Virus record (IMG/VR): IMGVR_UViG_3300020204_000192
Location: 1 to 34,355 of that record
Strand: one strand, 5' to 3'
DNA length: 34,355 bases
From: a virus
This document shows, piece after piece, positions 13,408 through 23,995 of the stretch. The notes under the pieces are model-generated. The model made no database searches, was not told the DNA's origin, and saw nothing but the letters and a program-made list of their open reading frames with translations. The translations under genes and the position numbers were made by a program. Position 1 is the first letter of the stretch. Each line of letters starts with the position of its first letter.

Positions 13408-13914
13408 TTAATCCCACCAACTCTTTAGGCCTGTTTTCTTATCTTTTATGATATTACAAAATTCTCCCCATTCCTTTTCTTCTAATTCAGCAGAATATAA
13501 AAATACCTTGCTATTGTGTTCCCTCTCTTCATCGGTTAATTTATCTTCATAAGTAAAAGAATTGGGTCTATCAGGCAATGGAATAAAATCACCATCATTA
13601 TCAATTAACTTACCATACTTTTCTTCAGCCATATCCATATAAACATAATCATTCATTTGGTTTTTTAGAATCTGACTTGCTCTTTCCATTTTAGCAATTT
13701 TAGGGATGCGAGTAGAATCAACTCCAGTACCTTTGGATTTGGTTCTATCCCCCATATGCTCAATGGATATCTGCATAAATTGTAATAGAGTGTAGTAATC
13801 CCACCACCTAAATTGATATAGTGGTTTTCTAAATCTCCAAATATTTTTGAAAAAGTTTATTAGACATTTTGACTGATAGATAAATTCGATGTAATAGTAT
13901 TTAAGGTTTTTCAT
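13408..13914 (-). CDS. Conserved phage protein, 168 aa
   Basis: Rich in Trp and Tyr in its first third, with FRWWDYYTLLQFMQISIEHM as the core motif, then KGTGVDSTRIPKIAKM and a charged, helical end. I know this WDYxxLLxxM pattern from uncharacterised proteins of large phages. No catalytic motif is visible. It overlaps the 132-aa gene by 14 nt. Confidence 0.65.
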   Translation of the reverse strand: MKNLKYYYIEFIYQSKCLINFFKNIWRFRKPLYQFRWWDYYTLLQFMQISIEHMGDRTKSKGTGVDSTRIPKIAKMERASQILKNQMNDYVYMDMAEEKYGKLIDNDGDFIPLPDRPNSFTYEDKLTDEEREHNSKVFLYSAELEEKEWGEFCNIIKDKKTGLKSWWD

Positions 13915-14299
13915 AATCTGATATTAATTTATCTAATAAATCCTTTCGTTCCTCATCTGTCATAATTTGATATTTTGAGAGGTAGTAATCATTTACTTTA
14001 TTTTCTTCCAAATACTGATGTAATTCTTCTATGGTTCTACATAGTTCATTATCATCTTTATCTGTCATTGTCAAATCGGTTCGTTTCCCAAAATTCTTTT
14101 CATAACACCACCAATCAAATGTATCTCTACCCTCCATACCATAAATTGAACCAATCAACATAGCGATAACGCTTTCATATGAGCCTGTAAAGTTTATATG
14201 GTCAATACCTGCTTCATATGCTTTATCTAATCTTTCTTGTTGTTCTTTAAGTTCAATAATAATTCTTTCAAATACTTCCGGTCTTATGCTGTAATCCAT
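13901..14299 (-). CDS. Hypothetical helical protein, 132 aa
   Basis: Soluble and acidic. The N-terminal helix carries IIELKEQQERLDKAYEAGID, followed by a Gly-rich turn and FDWWCYE. Its length and pattern suggest an uncharacterised phage family. It overlaps its neighbours at both ends (14 and 16 nt), in a run of overlapping genes from 13408 to 14831. Confidence 0.6.
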   Translation of the reverse strand: MDYSIRPEVFERIIIELKEQQERLDKAYEAGIDHINFTGSYESVIAMLIGSIYGMEGRDTFDWWCYEKNFGKRTDLTMTDKDDNELCRTIEELHQYLEENKVNDYYLSKYQIMTDEERKDLLDKLISDYEKP

Positions 14300-14589
14300 T
14301 GTATTTTGTTTTTAAATTGAATACTTTCACTTCCATCATACTCATTGATAGTAAATTCTTCACCTTCATCTACCCACTCTATATATAAATCTTCAACTCC
14401 TCCGGTATTGATACCTGGATAAGTATTTTTAACATACTCTTCTGCACCATCAAAATTTTCTAATTCAATCAACACTACTAAATTTGGGTCAAATATTGCT
14501 TCAAGAGGAGCACCCCAAGTATAAAATCCAGCTCCCCATCCATATGAAATAAGAACTGCTACTTTACCATCTCTAATTACTTTGTTCAT
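14284..14589 (-). CDS. Hypothetical protein, 101 aa
   Basis: Starts MNKVIRDGKVAVLISYGWGA and contains strands typical of a small alpha/beta fold, with an acidic middle. It overlaps the flanking genes by 4 and 16 nt. Function unknown; a similar VAVLxSxGxGAGWxTW start occurs in uncharacterised phage proteins. Confidence 0.6.
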   Translation of the reverse strand: MNKVIRDGKVAVLISYGWGAGFYTWGAPLEAIFDPNLVVLIELENFDGAEEYVKNTYPGINTGGVEDLYIEWVDEGEEFTINEYDGSESIQFKNKIQWITA

Positions 14590-14831
14590 ATTTTGGTTAG
14601 TTTATATTTTACACCATCAATTTCTACTACTTTGTTATCGTAAGAATTGGGTTGTTTTTCTTTAACAGAATCATCCAATCCATAGATTATTCTATCTTGA
14701 GAATTCCACCAATATCCCTTTGAGGTTTCCCAATAGATTATATTATTTTTCTTATCTCTGATTTCCAAGCCACCGTTGGCCTTAAAATCCCAGTTGATTT
14801 GTTGTGCTATTGTTTTAGTCTCTTTGTTCAT
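14586..14831 (-). CDS. Hypothetical protein, 81 aa
   Basis: Contains several Trp residues (YWETSKGYWWNSQDR) and a C-terminal VVEIDGVKYKLTKI strand pair. It overlaps both neighbours (4 and 17 nt). No family recognised. Confidence 0.6.
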   Translation of the reverse strand: MNKETKTIAQQINWDFKANGGLEIRDKKNNIIYWETSKGYWWNSQDRIIYGLDDSVKEKQPNSYDNKVVEIDGVKYKLTKI

Positions 14832-15495
14832 TATTTTCTTCTTTAGCGTATAAGGTTTCTAAATAATCATCAAGATCCTTTGTAGTCATATAGGTTTTAT
14901 CAAAATCAGGCTCAAATGTCTTAATTTGTTTAATAGTATGGTCTCTTACACCAATTTTGTAATAATGATCTTCAATAGCATCCGCCAAATCTTGAATGTA
15001 TTCTGGCCCCACAACTGAAATTCTTAAATCATACCACTCCCATTTTGTCTTATAATCGTAGAATGTAATTCCTTTAGTTAATCTATTATGTAAATTATGT
15101 AACTTTCGGTTACGAACCCTTACAATAGAACTATCATTACCAAATACTTGGAGGAATCTAAGAAACCAACGAGGACACCACCAAGGTTTTGCTTCATAGT
15201 CCATAGCCAAAACCAATGGGACCATAACTTTATCATAGTTGTTGTAATCAGGCACAGAACCTAAATAACCATACTTTTCAGAAAATCTTCTTGGAAAGAA
15301 AATATAACGAATATCATCCCACTCCAAATCACGAGTATAAATCGTACCTTTCTTTCTACCTTTCCAAAACAGAAGAGATTGTCCAAAGTCTTTAGCTTTT
15401 ACACTAAATGAGCGAGTGTCCTTAAAAGGCCTAAATTTACTTTTTTTCATATTAAACGGGTCTGAATCGTAATATTCGGGATTGATTTGCGTCAT
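14815..15495 (-). CDS. Conserved phage protein, 226 aa
   Basis: A basic, aromatic-rich protein. Features include KPWWCPRWFLRFLQVFG in the middle, then VRNRKLHNLHNRLTKGI and GPEYIQDLADAIEDHYY near the end. The family looks phage-specific and I cannot name a function. It sits beside genes of the same style, and its start is 2 nt from the stop of the upstream 42-aa gene. Confidence 0.6.
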   Translation of the reverse strand: MTQINPEYYDSDPFNMKKSKFRPFKDTRSFSVKAKDFGQSLLFWKGRKKGTIYTRDLEWDDIRYIFFPRRFSEKYGYLGSVPDYNNYDKVMVPLVLAMDYEAKPWWCPRWFLRFLQVFGNDSSIVRVRNRKLHNLHNRLTKGITFYDYKTKWEWYDLRISVVGPEYIQDLADAIEDHYYKIGVRDHTIKQIKTFEPDFDKTYMTTKDLDDYLETLYAKEENNEQRD

Positions 15496-15497
15496 TT

Positions 15498-15626
15498 TTA
15501 CATCAATGATAGTAGTGGTTTCATTATGATATAAATCAGATAACCGAACAAACCTGCCATAAATACGGAGGATGCAGCAAAAAATAATTCTATAATTAGA
15601 TAGAAAAATGTGTTTAATTTATTCAT
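15498..15626 (-). CDS. Small membrane protein, 42 aa
   Basis: Two short hydrophobic stretches (about residues 6-20 and 22-36) are separated by SSV, and the tail is KPLLSLM. It stops 2 nt before the next start. Function unknown. Confidence 0.6.
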   Translation of the reverse strand: MNKLNTFFYLIIELFFAASSVFMAGLFGYLIYIIMKPLLSLM

Positions 15627-15639
15627 ATAGTATTTTTTA

Positions 15640-16050
15640 TTATTTATTTAGGTAATCAAAAACTTTTTTATAATATTTCTTTTCTGCCCGCCTAGCATCT
15701 TTCTCCAACGGATTTTTCCAATACCCATATACAACCGAATATATACCATAGTAGGTTTTCACAGGCTGAAGAGAGTGTTGATATTCGTGTATGATAGTGG
15801 TTATCAAGCGTTCTAAACTACGAATCCTATTGTGATAAATGATAACCTGATTTTCATCGGGGTCAAATGCTCCATAAGTTTGGGGTTCATATTGATTTCG
15901 AATAACAGATAGGGATATTGGCGTTTTATACCTACCATTAATACCCATATTGTTTTTACACCACCGAAAAATACGCTCGGATAAAACTCTTTTTTGAGCC
16001 CCAGTCCAATTAGATATAGATGTCCGTTTTTTGTATTTTAGTTTTTTCAT
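15640..16050 (-). CDS. Zinc metallopeptidase-like protein (HExxH), paralogue of 228-602
   Basis: A 136-residue zincin with HEYQH (88-92) in TTIIHEYQHSLQP, followed by KNPLEKDARR, whose glutamate (116) could be the third ligand. Alignment with the left-edge zincin covers the helix before HEYxH and the downstream PxExxA block. The N-terminal half (YKKRTSISNW onward) is basic and may bind nucleic acid. No signal peptide. It is driven by the promoter at 16072-16103. Confidence 0.75.
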   Translation of the reverse strand: MKKLKYKKRTSISNWTGAQKRVLSERIFRWCKNNMGINGRYKTPISLSVIRNQYEPQTYGAFDPDENQVIIYHNRIRSLERLITTIIHEYQHSLQPVKTYYGIYSVVYGYWKNPLEKDARRAEKKYYKKVFDYLNK

Positions 16051-16071
16051 ATATCAGCAATAAATATAGTG

Positions 16072-16103
16072 TAAATATAATACAGAAGTATTACATTTCC
16101 AAA
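16072..16103 (-). promoter_or_regulatory. Promoter for the zincin at 16050
   Basis: TTTG (16100-16103), 20-nt spacer, TATATTTA (16072-16079). No GTCAT box. Confidence 0.75.
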
Positions 16104-16144
16104 TTTTGTATATTAAATTATCGTTAAGTTTTTTGACTGAAAAA

Positions 16145-16372
16145 TTAACCATTAAAGTACTCCTTCAAATGAGTAACTTTTTCAAGTCCGGACTCAAATT
16201 TATCCTCAATCCACCAAAAAAATTGAGCCCTCTCCCCCGTCATACCATCATTGGGTAATTGGTTGAAAAGGTTTTTGGCCTGCTTATGCTGTCCATTATG
16301 GATACTCTCCAAAATATACTCATAATACTCTTCTTTGGTTGAAAAACCAAAGTCATTCAATAGTTCTACCAT
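16145..16372 (-). CDS. Hypothetical helical protein, 75 aa
   Basis: Soluble and helical, with paired Tyr (EEYYEYILESIHNGQ) and a FFWWIEDKFESG core. The first half has the rhythm of a single TPR-like helical hairpin, but one unit is too little to assign. It stops 41 nt upstream of the promoter at 16072-16103. Confidence 0.6.
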   Translation of the reverse strand: MVELLNDFGFSTKEEYYEYILESIHNGQHKQAKNLFNQLPNDGMTGERAQFFWWIEDKFESGLEKVTHLKEYFNG

Positions 16373-16379
16373 TTTAAAA

Positions 16380-16541
16380 TTATTTAATAATATAATCGAT
16401 TAATTGGGTAATTAGATAAAAAACCGATATCAACTGATAAGACAACACAGTCAAATAACCCAGCACACCAATTACCACCAATTGAACAAATACCCGAAGG
16501 GGCTTCTCAAAACTCATTAGGTTCGTTTCCATATCAATCAT
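16380..16541 (-). CDS. Small membrane protein, 53 aa
   Basis: Begins MIDMETNLMSFEKPL and continues with hydrophobic segments to the end. The start at 16541 lies 9 nt after the -7 box; a start at METNL, three codons later, is equally possible. It shares its promoter region with 25040 and 24669. Function unknown. Confidence 0.6.
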   Translation of the reverse strand: MIDMETNLMSFEKPLRVFVQLVVIGVLGYLTVLSYQLISVFYLITQLIDYIIK

Positions 16542-16550
16542 CTTACATAG

Positions 16551-16582
16551 TAAATATACTACAGAAAACCCATATTTCCAAG
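16551..16582 (-). promoter_or_regulatory. Promoter in a repeated terminator-promoter cassette
   Basis: CTTG (16579-16582), 20-nt spacer, TATATTTA (16551-16558). The spacer is nearly identical to those at 24704 and 25048. Confidence 0.8.
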
Positions 16583-16605
16583 CCTTTTATATTAAATTTA
16601 GGTTA

Positions 16606-16652
16606 AATTTATCCACATTTTTACCCAAAAGTGTCCAATTTATTGGACAGTT
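16606..16652 (-). terminator. Hairpin repeat after the NUDIX gene
   Basis: An 18-base perfect inverted repeat, TGTCCAATTTATTGGACA (16632-16649), follows the NUDIX stop codon at once. A conserved stretch including TTTTGGG-TAAAAATGTGGATAA follows on the minus strand. The block recurs at 25096-25138. It lacks a clean T-run, so a terminator is likely but not certain. Confidence 0.55.
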
Positions 16653-16653
16653 C

Positions 16654-17061
16654 TTATTTAACCCTCTTTTTCCTAAAGAACCCCCCATAAGAACCCACCA
16701 CAGAGGTTAAAATATCCTTTGTAAGAGGTGTAAAGGTGTACTGCTTTAGGTTGGGTATCTCTACGAATTTAATCTCCGTATGCGCTCCAAGAGAGGCTTT
16801 TCCTGATACAAAATCACATATAAAGGGTATTAACTCTATACCATCCCCCACAGCAGATTTAAATTGGTGGAATGGTTGTATTTCTATCCCAAATTCCTCT
16901 CTGAACTCTCTAATTAAGGCTTCATACTCCGTTTCACCATCATCCTCTACCTTACCACCAGGAAACTCCCAATATCCACCCCAATTTGGGTTGGTATCTA
17001 ATCTTTTTCCTATTAAAACCTTATCTTCGTTTCTAAGTAATCCGCAAACTACTTTAACCAT
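16654..17061 (-). CDS. NUDIX hydrolase, MutT-like
   Basis: A 135-residue NUDIX protein. WEFPGGKVEDDGE (31-43) and REFREEFGIE (51-60) form the Nudix box, with one extra residue between the glycine and the first glutamate compared with MutT. Such enzymes hydrolyse nucleoside diphosphates linked to another group, for example oxidised dGTP, in the cytoplasm. The upstream 46-aa frame stops 3 nt before this start. Confidence 0.85.
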   Translation of the reverse strand: MVKVVCGLLRNEDKVLIGKRLDTNPNWGGYWEFPGGKVEDDGETEYEALIREFREEFGIEIQPFHQFKSAVGDGIELIPFICDFVSGKASLGAHTEIKFVEIPNLKQYTFTPLTKDILTSVVGSYGGFFRKKRVK

Positions 17062-17064
17062 TCC

Positions 17065-17205
17065 TTATTCTTCAAATATACCAAATTGCTTATATATAAA
17101 TGGAGCACCCATTTGTTTCATTGTAAAAGCCACTTTCATCGTTACACCAACGATTGCATCTATTTTAGTATTCCAAAACAATGATTGTATAAAGTAATTA
17201 TTCAC
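17065..17205 (-). CDS. Possible 46-aa protein with GTG start
   Basis: The GTG overlaps the stop of the nuclease gene (GTGAATAA). The frame reads VNNYFIQSLFWNTKIDAIVG and ends AFTMKQMGAPFIYKQFGIFEE, and it fits exactly between two real genes. A shorter start at the ATG of MKVAFTM is possible. It is not recognised. Confidence 0.45.
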   Translation of the reverse strand: MNNYFIQSLFWNTKIDAIVGVTMKVAFTMKQMGAPFIYKQFGIFEE

Positions 17206-17788
17206 ACTTAACTTTAAATTTACTTACATCTGATGTTGCCGGTGCGGTATTGTTGAAATAATAACAATCGCATACACCCAACTTTGTTGAATGAATCTTC
17301 TTATAAAATCCAGATGGAATAGTAGCACCACCTGATACTTTTTTAAGTGGTGGTTCAAAATCTACTCTGATATAGATATTAATATCATCTGCCTTCTGCC
17401 TCATCACCCTTTCAGATTCTTCCAACTCTTTCCACGGACCTCTATTTAAGGATTGATGTTGAAGAGCCGAATTTAAGTAAGTGAATGTTTGTTTGAGTAA
17501 GTTTATATCACACCCAAACGCTGCCGCCGGAGCCATATGCCCTTTATCCCATTCATTCGCCACATAATCCCCATTATCGGATGTATGGTATGATTTTTCT
17601 TTATAGAAATCCAATCCTTTGCGAGATACTGAATTTTCAGCACATTGAACCCTGTACTTAATCCATTTTGGTTGCTCCAAAACTTCCGAATAAACCATTT
17701 CAAAGATTTGGTTTTTGATATACACACTATCTCTCCCTTGTCCAAAAGAGTATAATGGTAGTAATAATAATAATATTAGTTTTTTCAT
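17198..17788 (-). CDS. Secreted NUC1-type DNA/RNA non-specific endonuclease
   Basis: A 196-residue beta-beta-alpha-metal nuclease. The start at 17788 gives a signal peptide, MKKLILLLLLPLYSFGQ; a longer frame opens inside the previous gene. The catalytic motif is DKGH (81-84) in EWDKGHMAPAAAFG; metal-binding asparagine and NRGPWKELE (115-123) follow as in the family. The signal peptide predicts export to the periplasm or outside. It could degrade incoming DNA of rival phages or free DNA. The signal peptide is almost identical to that of the protein at 30009-31724. Confidence 0.85.
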   Translation of the reverse strand: MKKLILLLLLPLYSFGQGRDSVYIKNQIFEMVYSEVLEQPKWIKYRVQCAENSVSRKGLDFYKEKSYHTSDNGDYVANEWDKGHMAPAAAFGCDINLLKQTFTYLNSALQHQSLNRGPWKELEESERVMRQKADDINIYIRVDFEPPLKKVSGGATIPSGFYKKIHSTKLGVCDCYYFNNTAPATSDVSKFKVKCE

Positions 17789-17792
17789 AGTA

Positions 17793-18428
17793 TTAATCCT
17801 CATAATGTTTTCTATTTTCATCGTCATCCTCATCAATCAACCAATCAGGTATATCATCATCATCTGAATTTATTTCATAAACCTCATCGTTCCAATTATC
17901 ATCCCAATTGTAATCACCATCATATCTCATAATGGATTGAGAATCCAATTCTTCAATACATACTTCTAGCAATGTATCTTTAATGGAGAAGATTTTTGAT
18001 TCAATCGTATCAACAGACTCATAATCTTCTTTACTCATCAAAGAACTCAATTGCTTTTCAGTAGAAACTGAACCAATAGATGTTGCGTAGTAAGCACCCG
18101 CGCAAATATATTCCATATGTTCGTATGTTCCTCTTATTTCAAAATCCTCATCAATTTCTTTGAATATTTCACACATCCTATCTACTAAATTATGGGGAAA
18201 TTCGCTGTTGGATGATAGAACCAACATTGATTCATCACCAATGAATACACTATTCAATTCAGCAGAACAACTGCCAACACAATTAGTGTCTACATCTGAA
18301 ATTGATTCGTAAAATTGGCTTAACAACCAATCGGAATCGTTTGATTTAGGATTTGAAAAAAGAGATGATAATGTAGCTTGTAAATCATCATTACCCTTAA
18401 TTTTAATAGTTGATATTATTTTGTCCAT
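17793..18428 (-). CDS. Acidic protein, possibly Api92-related
   Basis: Start set at 18428 (MDKIISTIKIKGNDDLQ); a longer frame opens 14 codons earlier. The 211-residue protein has a segment, EIFKEIDEDFEIRGTYEHMEYICAG, that resembles the FP/YEE-x-x-x-G block of Api92-like ferredoxin-fold proteins such as 22611-23177. The C-terminal 45 residues are very acidic (NSDDDDIPDWLIDEDDDE). Function unknown. Confidence 0.55.
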   Translation of the reverse strand: MDKIISTIKIKGNDDLQATLSSLFSNPKSNDSDWLLSQFYESISDVDTNCVGSCSAELNSVFIGDESMLVLSSNSEFPHNLVDRMCEIFKEIDEDFEIRGTYEHMEYICAGAYYATSIGSVSTEKQLSSLMSKEDYESVDTIESKIFSIKDTLLEVCIEELDSQSIMRYDGDYNWDDNWNDEVYEINSDDDDIPDWLIDEDDDENRKHYED

Positions 18429-18441
18429 ATGAATAAATAGT

Positions 18442-18629
18442 TTAATTTTGTTCTTCGTGAATTTTTCCAACTGCTTTTACTTCATATTTGTAACCCGAAT
18501 CGGAATTAGTTTCAAATACAGCTGCGTAATACTCTGCCGACTCTTCATTTTCAAACTCCCAAACTTCACCATGCCCATCCAATAAAATTACCGGAACATT
18601 CTTCTTAATGTATTTTACAATCACAAAAC

Positions 18630-18633
<4 letters not shown>
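18442..18633 (-). CDS. Conserved small phage protein, 63 aa
   Basis: Contains VILLDGHGEVWEFENEESAE and NSDSGYKYEVKAVG, a pattern I know from uncharacterised small proteins of large phages, with two strands around a helix. It overlaps the J-domain gene by 4 nt. Function unknown. Confidence 0.65.
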
Positions 18634-21472
<2,839 letters not shown>

Positions 21473-21486
21473 ATGAAACAATAATA

Positions 21487-21780
21487 TTAATTATCTGATA
21501 GTTTTACCATCAAAATTTCACTTTCACGATATAGATTGTATTTTACTCCATCAATTTTGATTTGAGTGCCTGTTCCATCTAAAAGAACTTCATCATCTAC
21601 TTTTAGTTTCATACGTATCTTTACCCCCTGTTGAGTAAATAATCCATCGCCAACTGCAACAACCTTTCCACTCATTGTTTCTCTTGCAGTTTCAGGTTTA
21701 TACAATCCACCCTGCGTTTTTTCATCGTGTTTGTTTACTAAGACAAGCACATAATCATTCATTGGTTTATAGTTCATCAT
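21487..21780 (-). CDS. groES: Phage GroES co-chaperonin
   Basis: A 97-residue GroES (two adjacent ATGs at 21780 and 21777). The mobile loop TQGGLYKPETARETMSG (about 23-38) that docks on GroEL is present, and KVVAVGDG and VDDEVLLDGTG are typical. The family is normally about 95 residues. It caps the GroEL ring. It has an AGGAG site and a promoter at 21801-21832. Confidence 0.93.
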   Translation of the reverse strand: MMNYKPMNDYVLVLVNKHDEKTQGGLYKPETARETMSGKVVAVGDGLFTQQGVKIRMKLKVDDEVLLDGTGTQIKIDGVKYNLYRESEILMVKLSDN

Positions 21781-21800
21781 AACTCCTTTTGTTTTTTTGA

Positions 21801-21832
21801 TAAATATACAAAATAATTTTTAAATTACCAAA
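21801..21832 (-). promoter_or_regulatory. Promoter for the chaperone operon
   Basis: TTTG (21829-21832), 20-nt spacer, TATATTTA (21801-21808), upstream of groES. No GTCAT box. The -33 box lies in the last codons of the upstream gene. Confidence 0.8.
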
Positions 21833-22262
21833 ATTTTCCGTTAATAAAATCTTTTTGTTTTTCAATAGCCCTTTTTAGTTCATTCTTATCAACAACAACC
21901 TTTTCTGCTTTTTTCTCAACAATCGGTTTATTATTAGGTAAATTTTTGGATTCACTCCATTCAATTCTTTTTTTTACTAACTCCTTTTCACCACCCGTCA
22001 TTGATTTCGTCAAAACGGATGATATGTAACAATATGGGTCTTCTGGGTCATCCAACTGCATATCGGAATAAATACATCCAGGTTTGCTCGCTGATTTGAT
22101 TTTATAACAGGCCCACCCATCGGATGAGTGATAACACTCCATAATATACCCAACCTCTTTTTCAGCATACCATTTATATGCCACCATATCCTTTGGTTTG
22201 AAATGGTGTTTCTTTAAACGCTTTTTTCCCTTATTTACATTTTTTACATTGGGTAGTTCCAT
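21825..22262 (-). CDS. Hypothetical protein, 145 aa
   Basis: A basic N-terminus (NVNKGKKRLKKHHFKPKD) leads into a compact beta-rich region with several Cys, Trp and Tyr (GYIMECYHSSDGWACYKIK), then a helical basic end. It may bind nucleic acid, but no known domain is visible. It is 6 nt from the HAD gene upstream. Confidence 0.6.
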   Translation of the reverse strand: MELPNVKNVNKGKKRLKKHHFKPKDMVAYKWYAEKEVGYIMECYHSSDGWACYKIKSASKPGCIYSDMQLDDPEDPYCYISSVLTKSMTGGEKELVKKRIEWSESKNLPNNKPIVEKKAEKVVVDKNELKRAIEKQKDFINGKFW

Positions 22263-22267
22263 ATAAA

Positions 22268-22618
22268 TTAAATATCAATATCATTAAACCCACCATTTTT
22301 TTCAACCTCAATAGCAGTTGCCCTTTTTTCGGTTGGGTTTTTTACACTTTTATTATTAATTAATACCCTCTCACTCCTACCAATACCCATTACCAATTGG
22401 TGGTATGGAATATCCAAATTCATCATTTCTTGTTTAGTAATAAGTTCGTATTCTTCGGGTCTAGCGGTTGTCAATACAATATAATAACCGGAATTATACC
22501 ACTCATTCATTTTTTTTACAACTCCCGGCAAAGCCATACTTGTTGTCAGGTTGATTTCTTCAAATGGAACCTGATATACAAGCGTTCCATCAATATCACA
22601 AAAAATTGTCTTACTCAT
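22268..22618 (-). CDS. HAD-superfamily phosphatase, 116 aa
   Basis: A small HAD hydrolase. DIDGTL (8-13) carries the nucleophile, TTARPEEY (50-57) the second motif, and RVLINNK near residue 84 a late motif lacking the usual DD pair. NPTEKRATAIEVEKNGG near the end resembles small HAD proteins linked to capsular polysaccharide genes. A sugar-phosphate or nucleotide substrate is possible. Confidence 0.75.
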   Translation of the reverse strand: MSKTIFCDIDGTLVYQVPFEEINLTTSMALPGVVKKMNEWYNSGYYIVLTTARPEEYELITKQEMMNLDIPYHQLVMGIGRSERVLINNKSVKNPTEKRATAIEVEKNGGFNDIDI

Positions 22619-23177
22619 TTTCTATACTTTTTAAATATTCAAAATATGCATCAACTTCTTCATCCATCATATTTGACAGTTTATCACAATATAAATTATA
22701 TTCTTCACCACCCTCAAAAAATTTATCTACATCCCAATCTTCCATTTCAATATATTCATCTGAAGAATAATCTTTTGCTATTAAATGAACTCCGGCAAAG
22801 TTGTAACCTTCATCTTCAAATTTGTTTTGAATCCAAACATCGGATTTGATATTAGATAATACCTCTGCTAATTTTTCAACCCAACCAAAAATGGGGTCCC
22901 ATGCGGAATCTATATTTATCGTAATAGTTCCATCATCACCATAATCACTCACATACCCATTAAACCACTTTGCTCCACATTTGTTTTCTACCCAACTTCT
23001 ATCATAATCATCATTACCATTAGGCCATATATTATCAAAAAGAGCATTTACCAATTCAACTGTGAATGTTGTTTCAAATGGGTCTTCATTAGTGGATTTG
23101 AAAATTTCTTTAATTTTTTCTACTACATTCCCATCAGCGTTGTTGATAGTGATGTAATTAAATACTGTATTTGCCAT
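22611..23177 (-). CDS. Api92-like ferredoxin-fold protein
   Basis: A 188-residue member of a phage/plasmid family with a ferredoxin-like domain. MANTVFNYITI at the start, CGAKWFNGYVSDYGDDG near the middle, DSAWDPIFGWVEKLAEVL, and FEDEGYNFAGVH match family blocks in order. Function of the family is unknown. It overlaps the HAD gene by 8 nt. Confidence 0.7.
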   Translation of the reverse strand: MANTVFNYITINNADGNVVEKIKEIFKSTNEDPFETTFTVELVNALFDNIWPNGNDDYDRSWVENKCGAKWFNGYVSDYGDDGTITINIDSAWDPIFGWVEKLAEVLSNIKSDVWIQNKFEDEGYNFAGVHLIAKDYSSDEYIEMEDWDVDKFFEGGEEYNLYCDKLSNMMDEEVDAYFEYLKSIENE

Positions 23178-23219
23178 ATAAAAATATCTATTGTGCGGTG
23201 TAGTTGTTGTTAGTTAATT

Positions 23220-23633
23220 TTATCCTTTAAGTAAATCTTTTTTTAATTTTAAATCAAATTTATCCATACGAGAATCAATTCCTCTCTCAATCCTTTCAAT
23301 TTCCGAACTTATCCTAGTGTGAACCTCATCTATATCTTTAGAGGTTTTATCTATACGAAAATCAATTCCTCTCTCAATCCTTTCGGCTTCTGAACCTATT
23401 CTAGTGTGAACCTCATCTATATCTCTATAGATTTGATTTTCTAAATTATCAACCCTAAGATTTAGGAGTTGTAATTCTTCTTTTGAAGAGCGAATAAGTT
23501 CTTCATTTTTTATCTGAATATCGGTTATATTTTTAGAATAACGATTAAACACTTTAATTACGCTAAACCAGGCCAAAACCTCAGCAACCACCAAAGCTAT
23601 AACCAACCCTAACGCGAAATAAATAATTTCCAT
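23220..23633 (-). CDS. Membrane-anchored coiled coil with duplicated repeat
   Basis: A 137-residue protein: one N-terminal membrane helix (about residues 4-27), then a continuous coiled coil. Two tandem copies of a unit reading DIDEVHTRIxSExERIERG are visible at about 71-90 and 100-119, from a duplication of about 87 bases in DNA. Cytoplasmic scaffold or spanin-like roles are possible. A GGAA-containing purine stretch precedes the start. Confidence 0.65.
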   Translation of the reverse strand: MEIIYFALGLVIALVVAEVLAWFSVIKVFNRYSKNITDIQIKNEELIRSSKEELQLLNLRVDNLENQIYRDIDEVHTRIGSEAERIERGIDFRIDKTSKDIDEVHTRISSEIERIERGIDSRMDKFDLKLKKDLLKG

Positions 23634-23674
23634 AATAATTTTCCTTTCTTTTTATTTTTAAACAACAACTAACA

Positions 23675-23866
23675 CTACACAATAGATAATTTTCTTTTTA
23701 AATTTTTAATATGTTTACACTCCGAACCCCTACCAAACTCATACGCAGGACAATTGCAGGTAAATCGTTTGTGATTAAAAGATGTAACATTGTAATATTT
23801 GAGTTTCTTTGTTTTTTTATCACGAGAACCCATTTCAATATAAACTTGTTTCCAATCTAAACTCAT
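23675..23866 (-). CDS. SWIM-type zinc finger protein
   Basis: A 63-residue protein with a SWIM motif CxC-x10-CxH: C37, C39, C50 and H52 within FTCNCPAYEFGRGSECKHI. SWIM fingers bind DNA or proteins. Here the finger forms most of the protein. The strands before it (KYYNVTSFNHKRF) complete a small fold. Confidence 0.8.
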   Translation of the reverse strand: MSLDWKQVYIEMGSRDKKTKKLKYYNVTSFNHKRFTCNCPAYEFGRGSECKHIKNLKRKLSIV

Positions 23867-23881
23867 ATCATTAATCTTTAG

Positions 23882-23995
23882 TAGTCAGGACAGGATTCGA
23901 ACCTGTAATTCTATAACAAGTTGTAGGGTACTGACTTTTCGCAATTATTATGCCTTCCCCATCTTGTGTGCGTCTACCAATTCCGCCACCTGACT
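23882..23995 (-). tRNA. tRNA-like gene, Leu-type D-arm, unusual anticodon region
   Basis: Acceptor AGTCAGG/CCTGACT, discriminator A, and T-arm ACAGG-TTCGAAT-CCTGT are perfect. The D-arm TGGCGGAATTGGTAGACGC is like that of tRNA-Leu. A stem ACAAG/CTTGT could be the anticodon stem, but about 42 nt lie between its arms instead of 7. These can form TGGGG/CCCTA. I cannot assign an anticodon. No CCA is encoded. It may contain an insertion or be a tRNA-like RNA. Confidence 0.6.
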
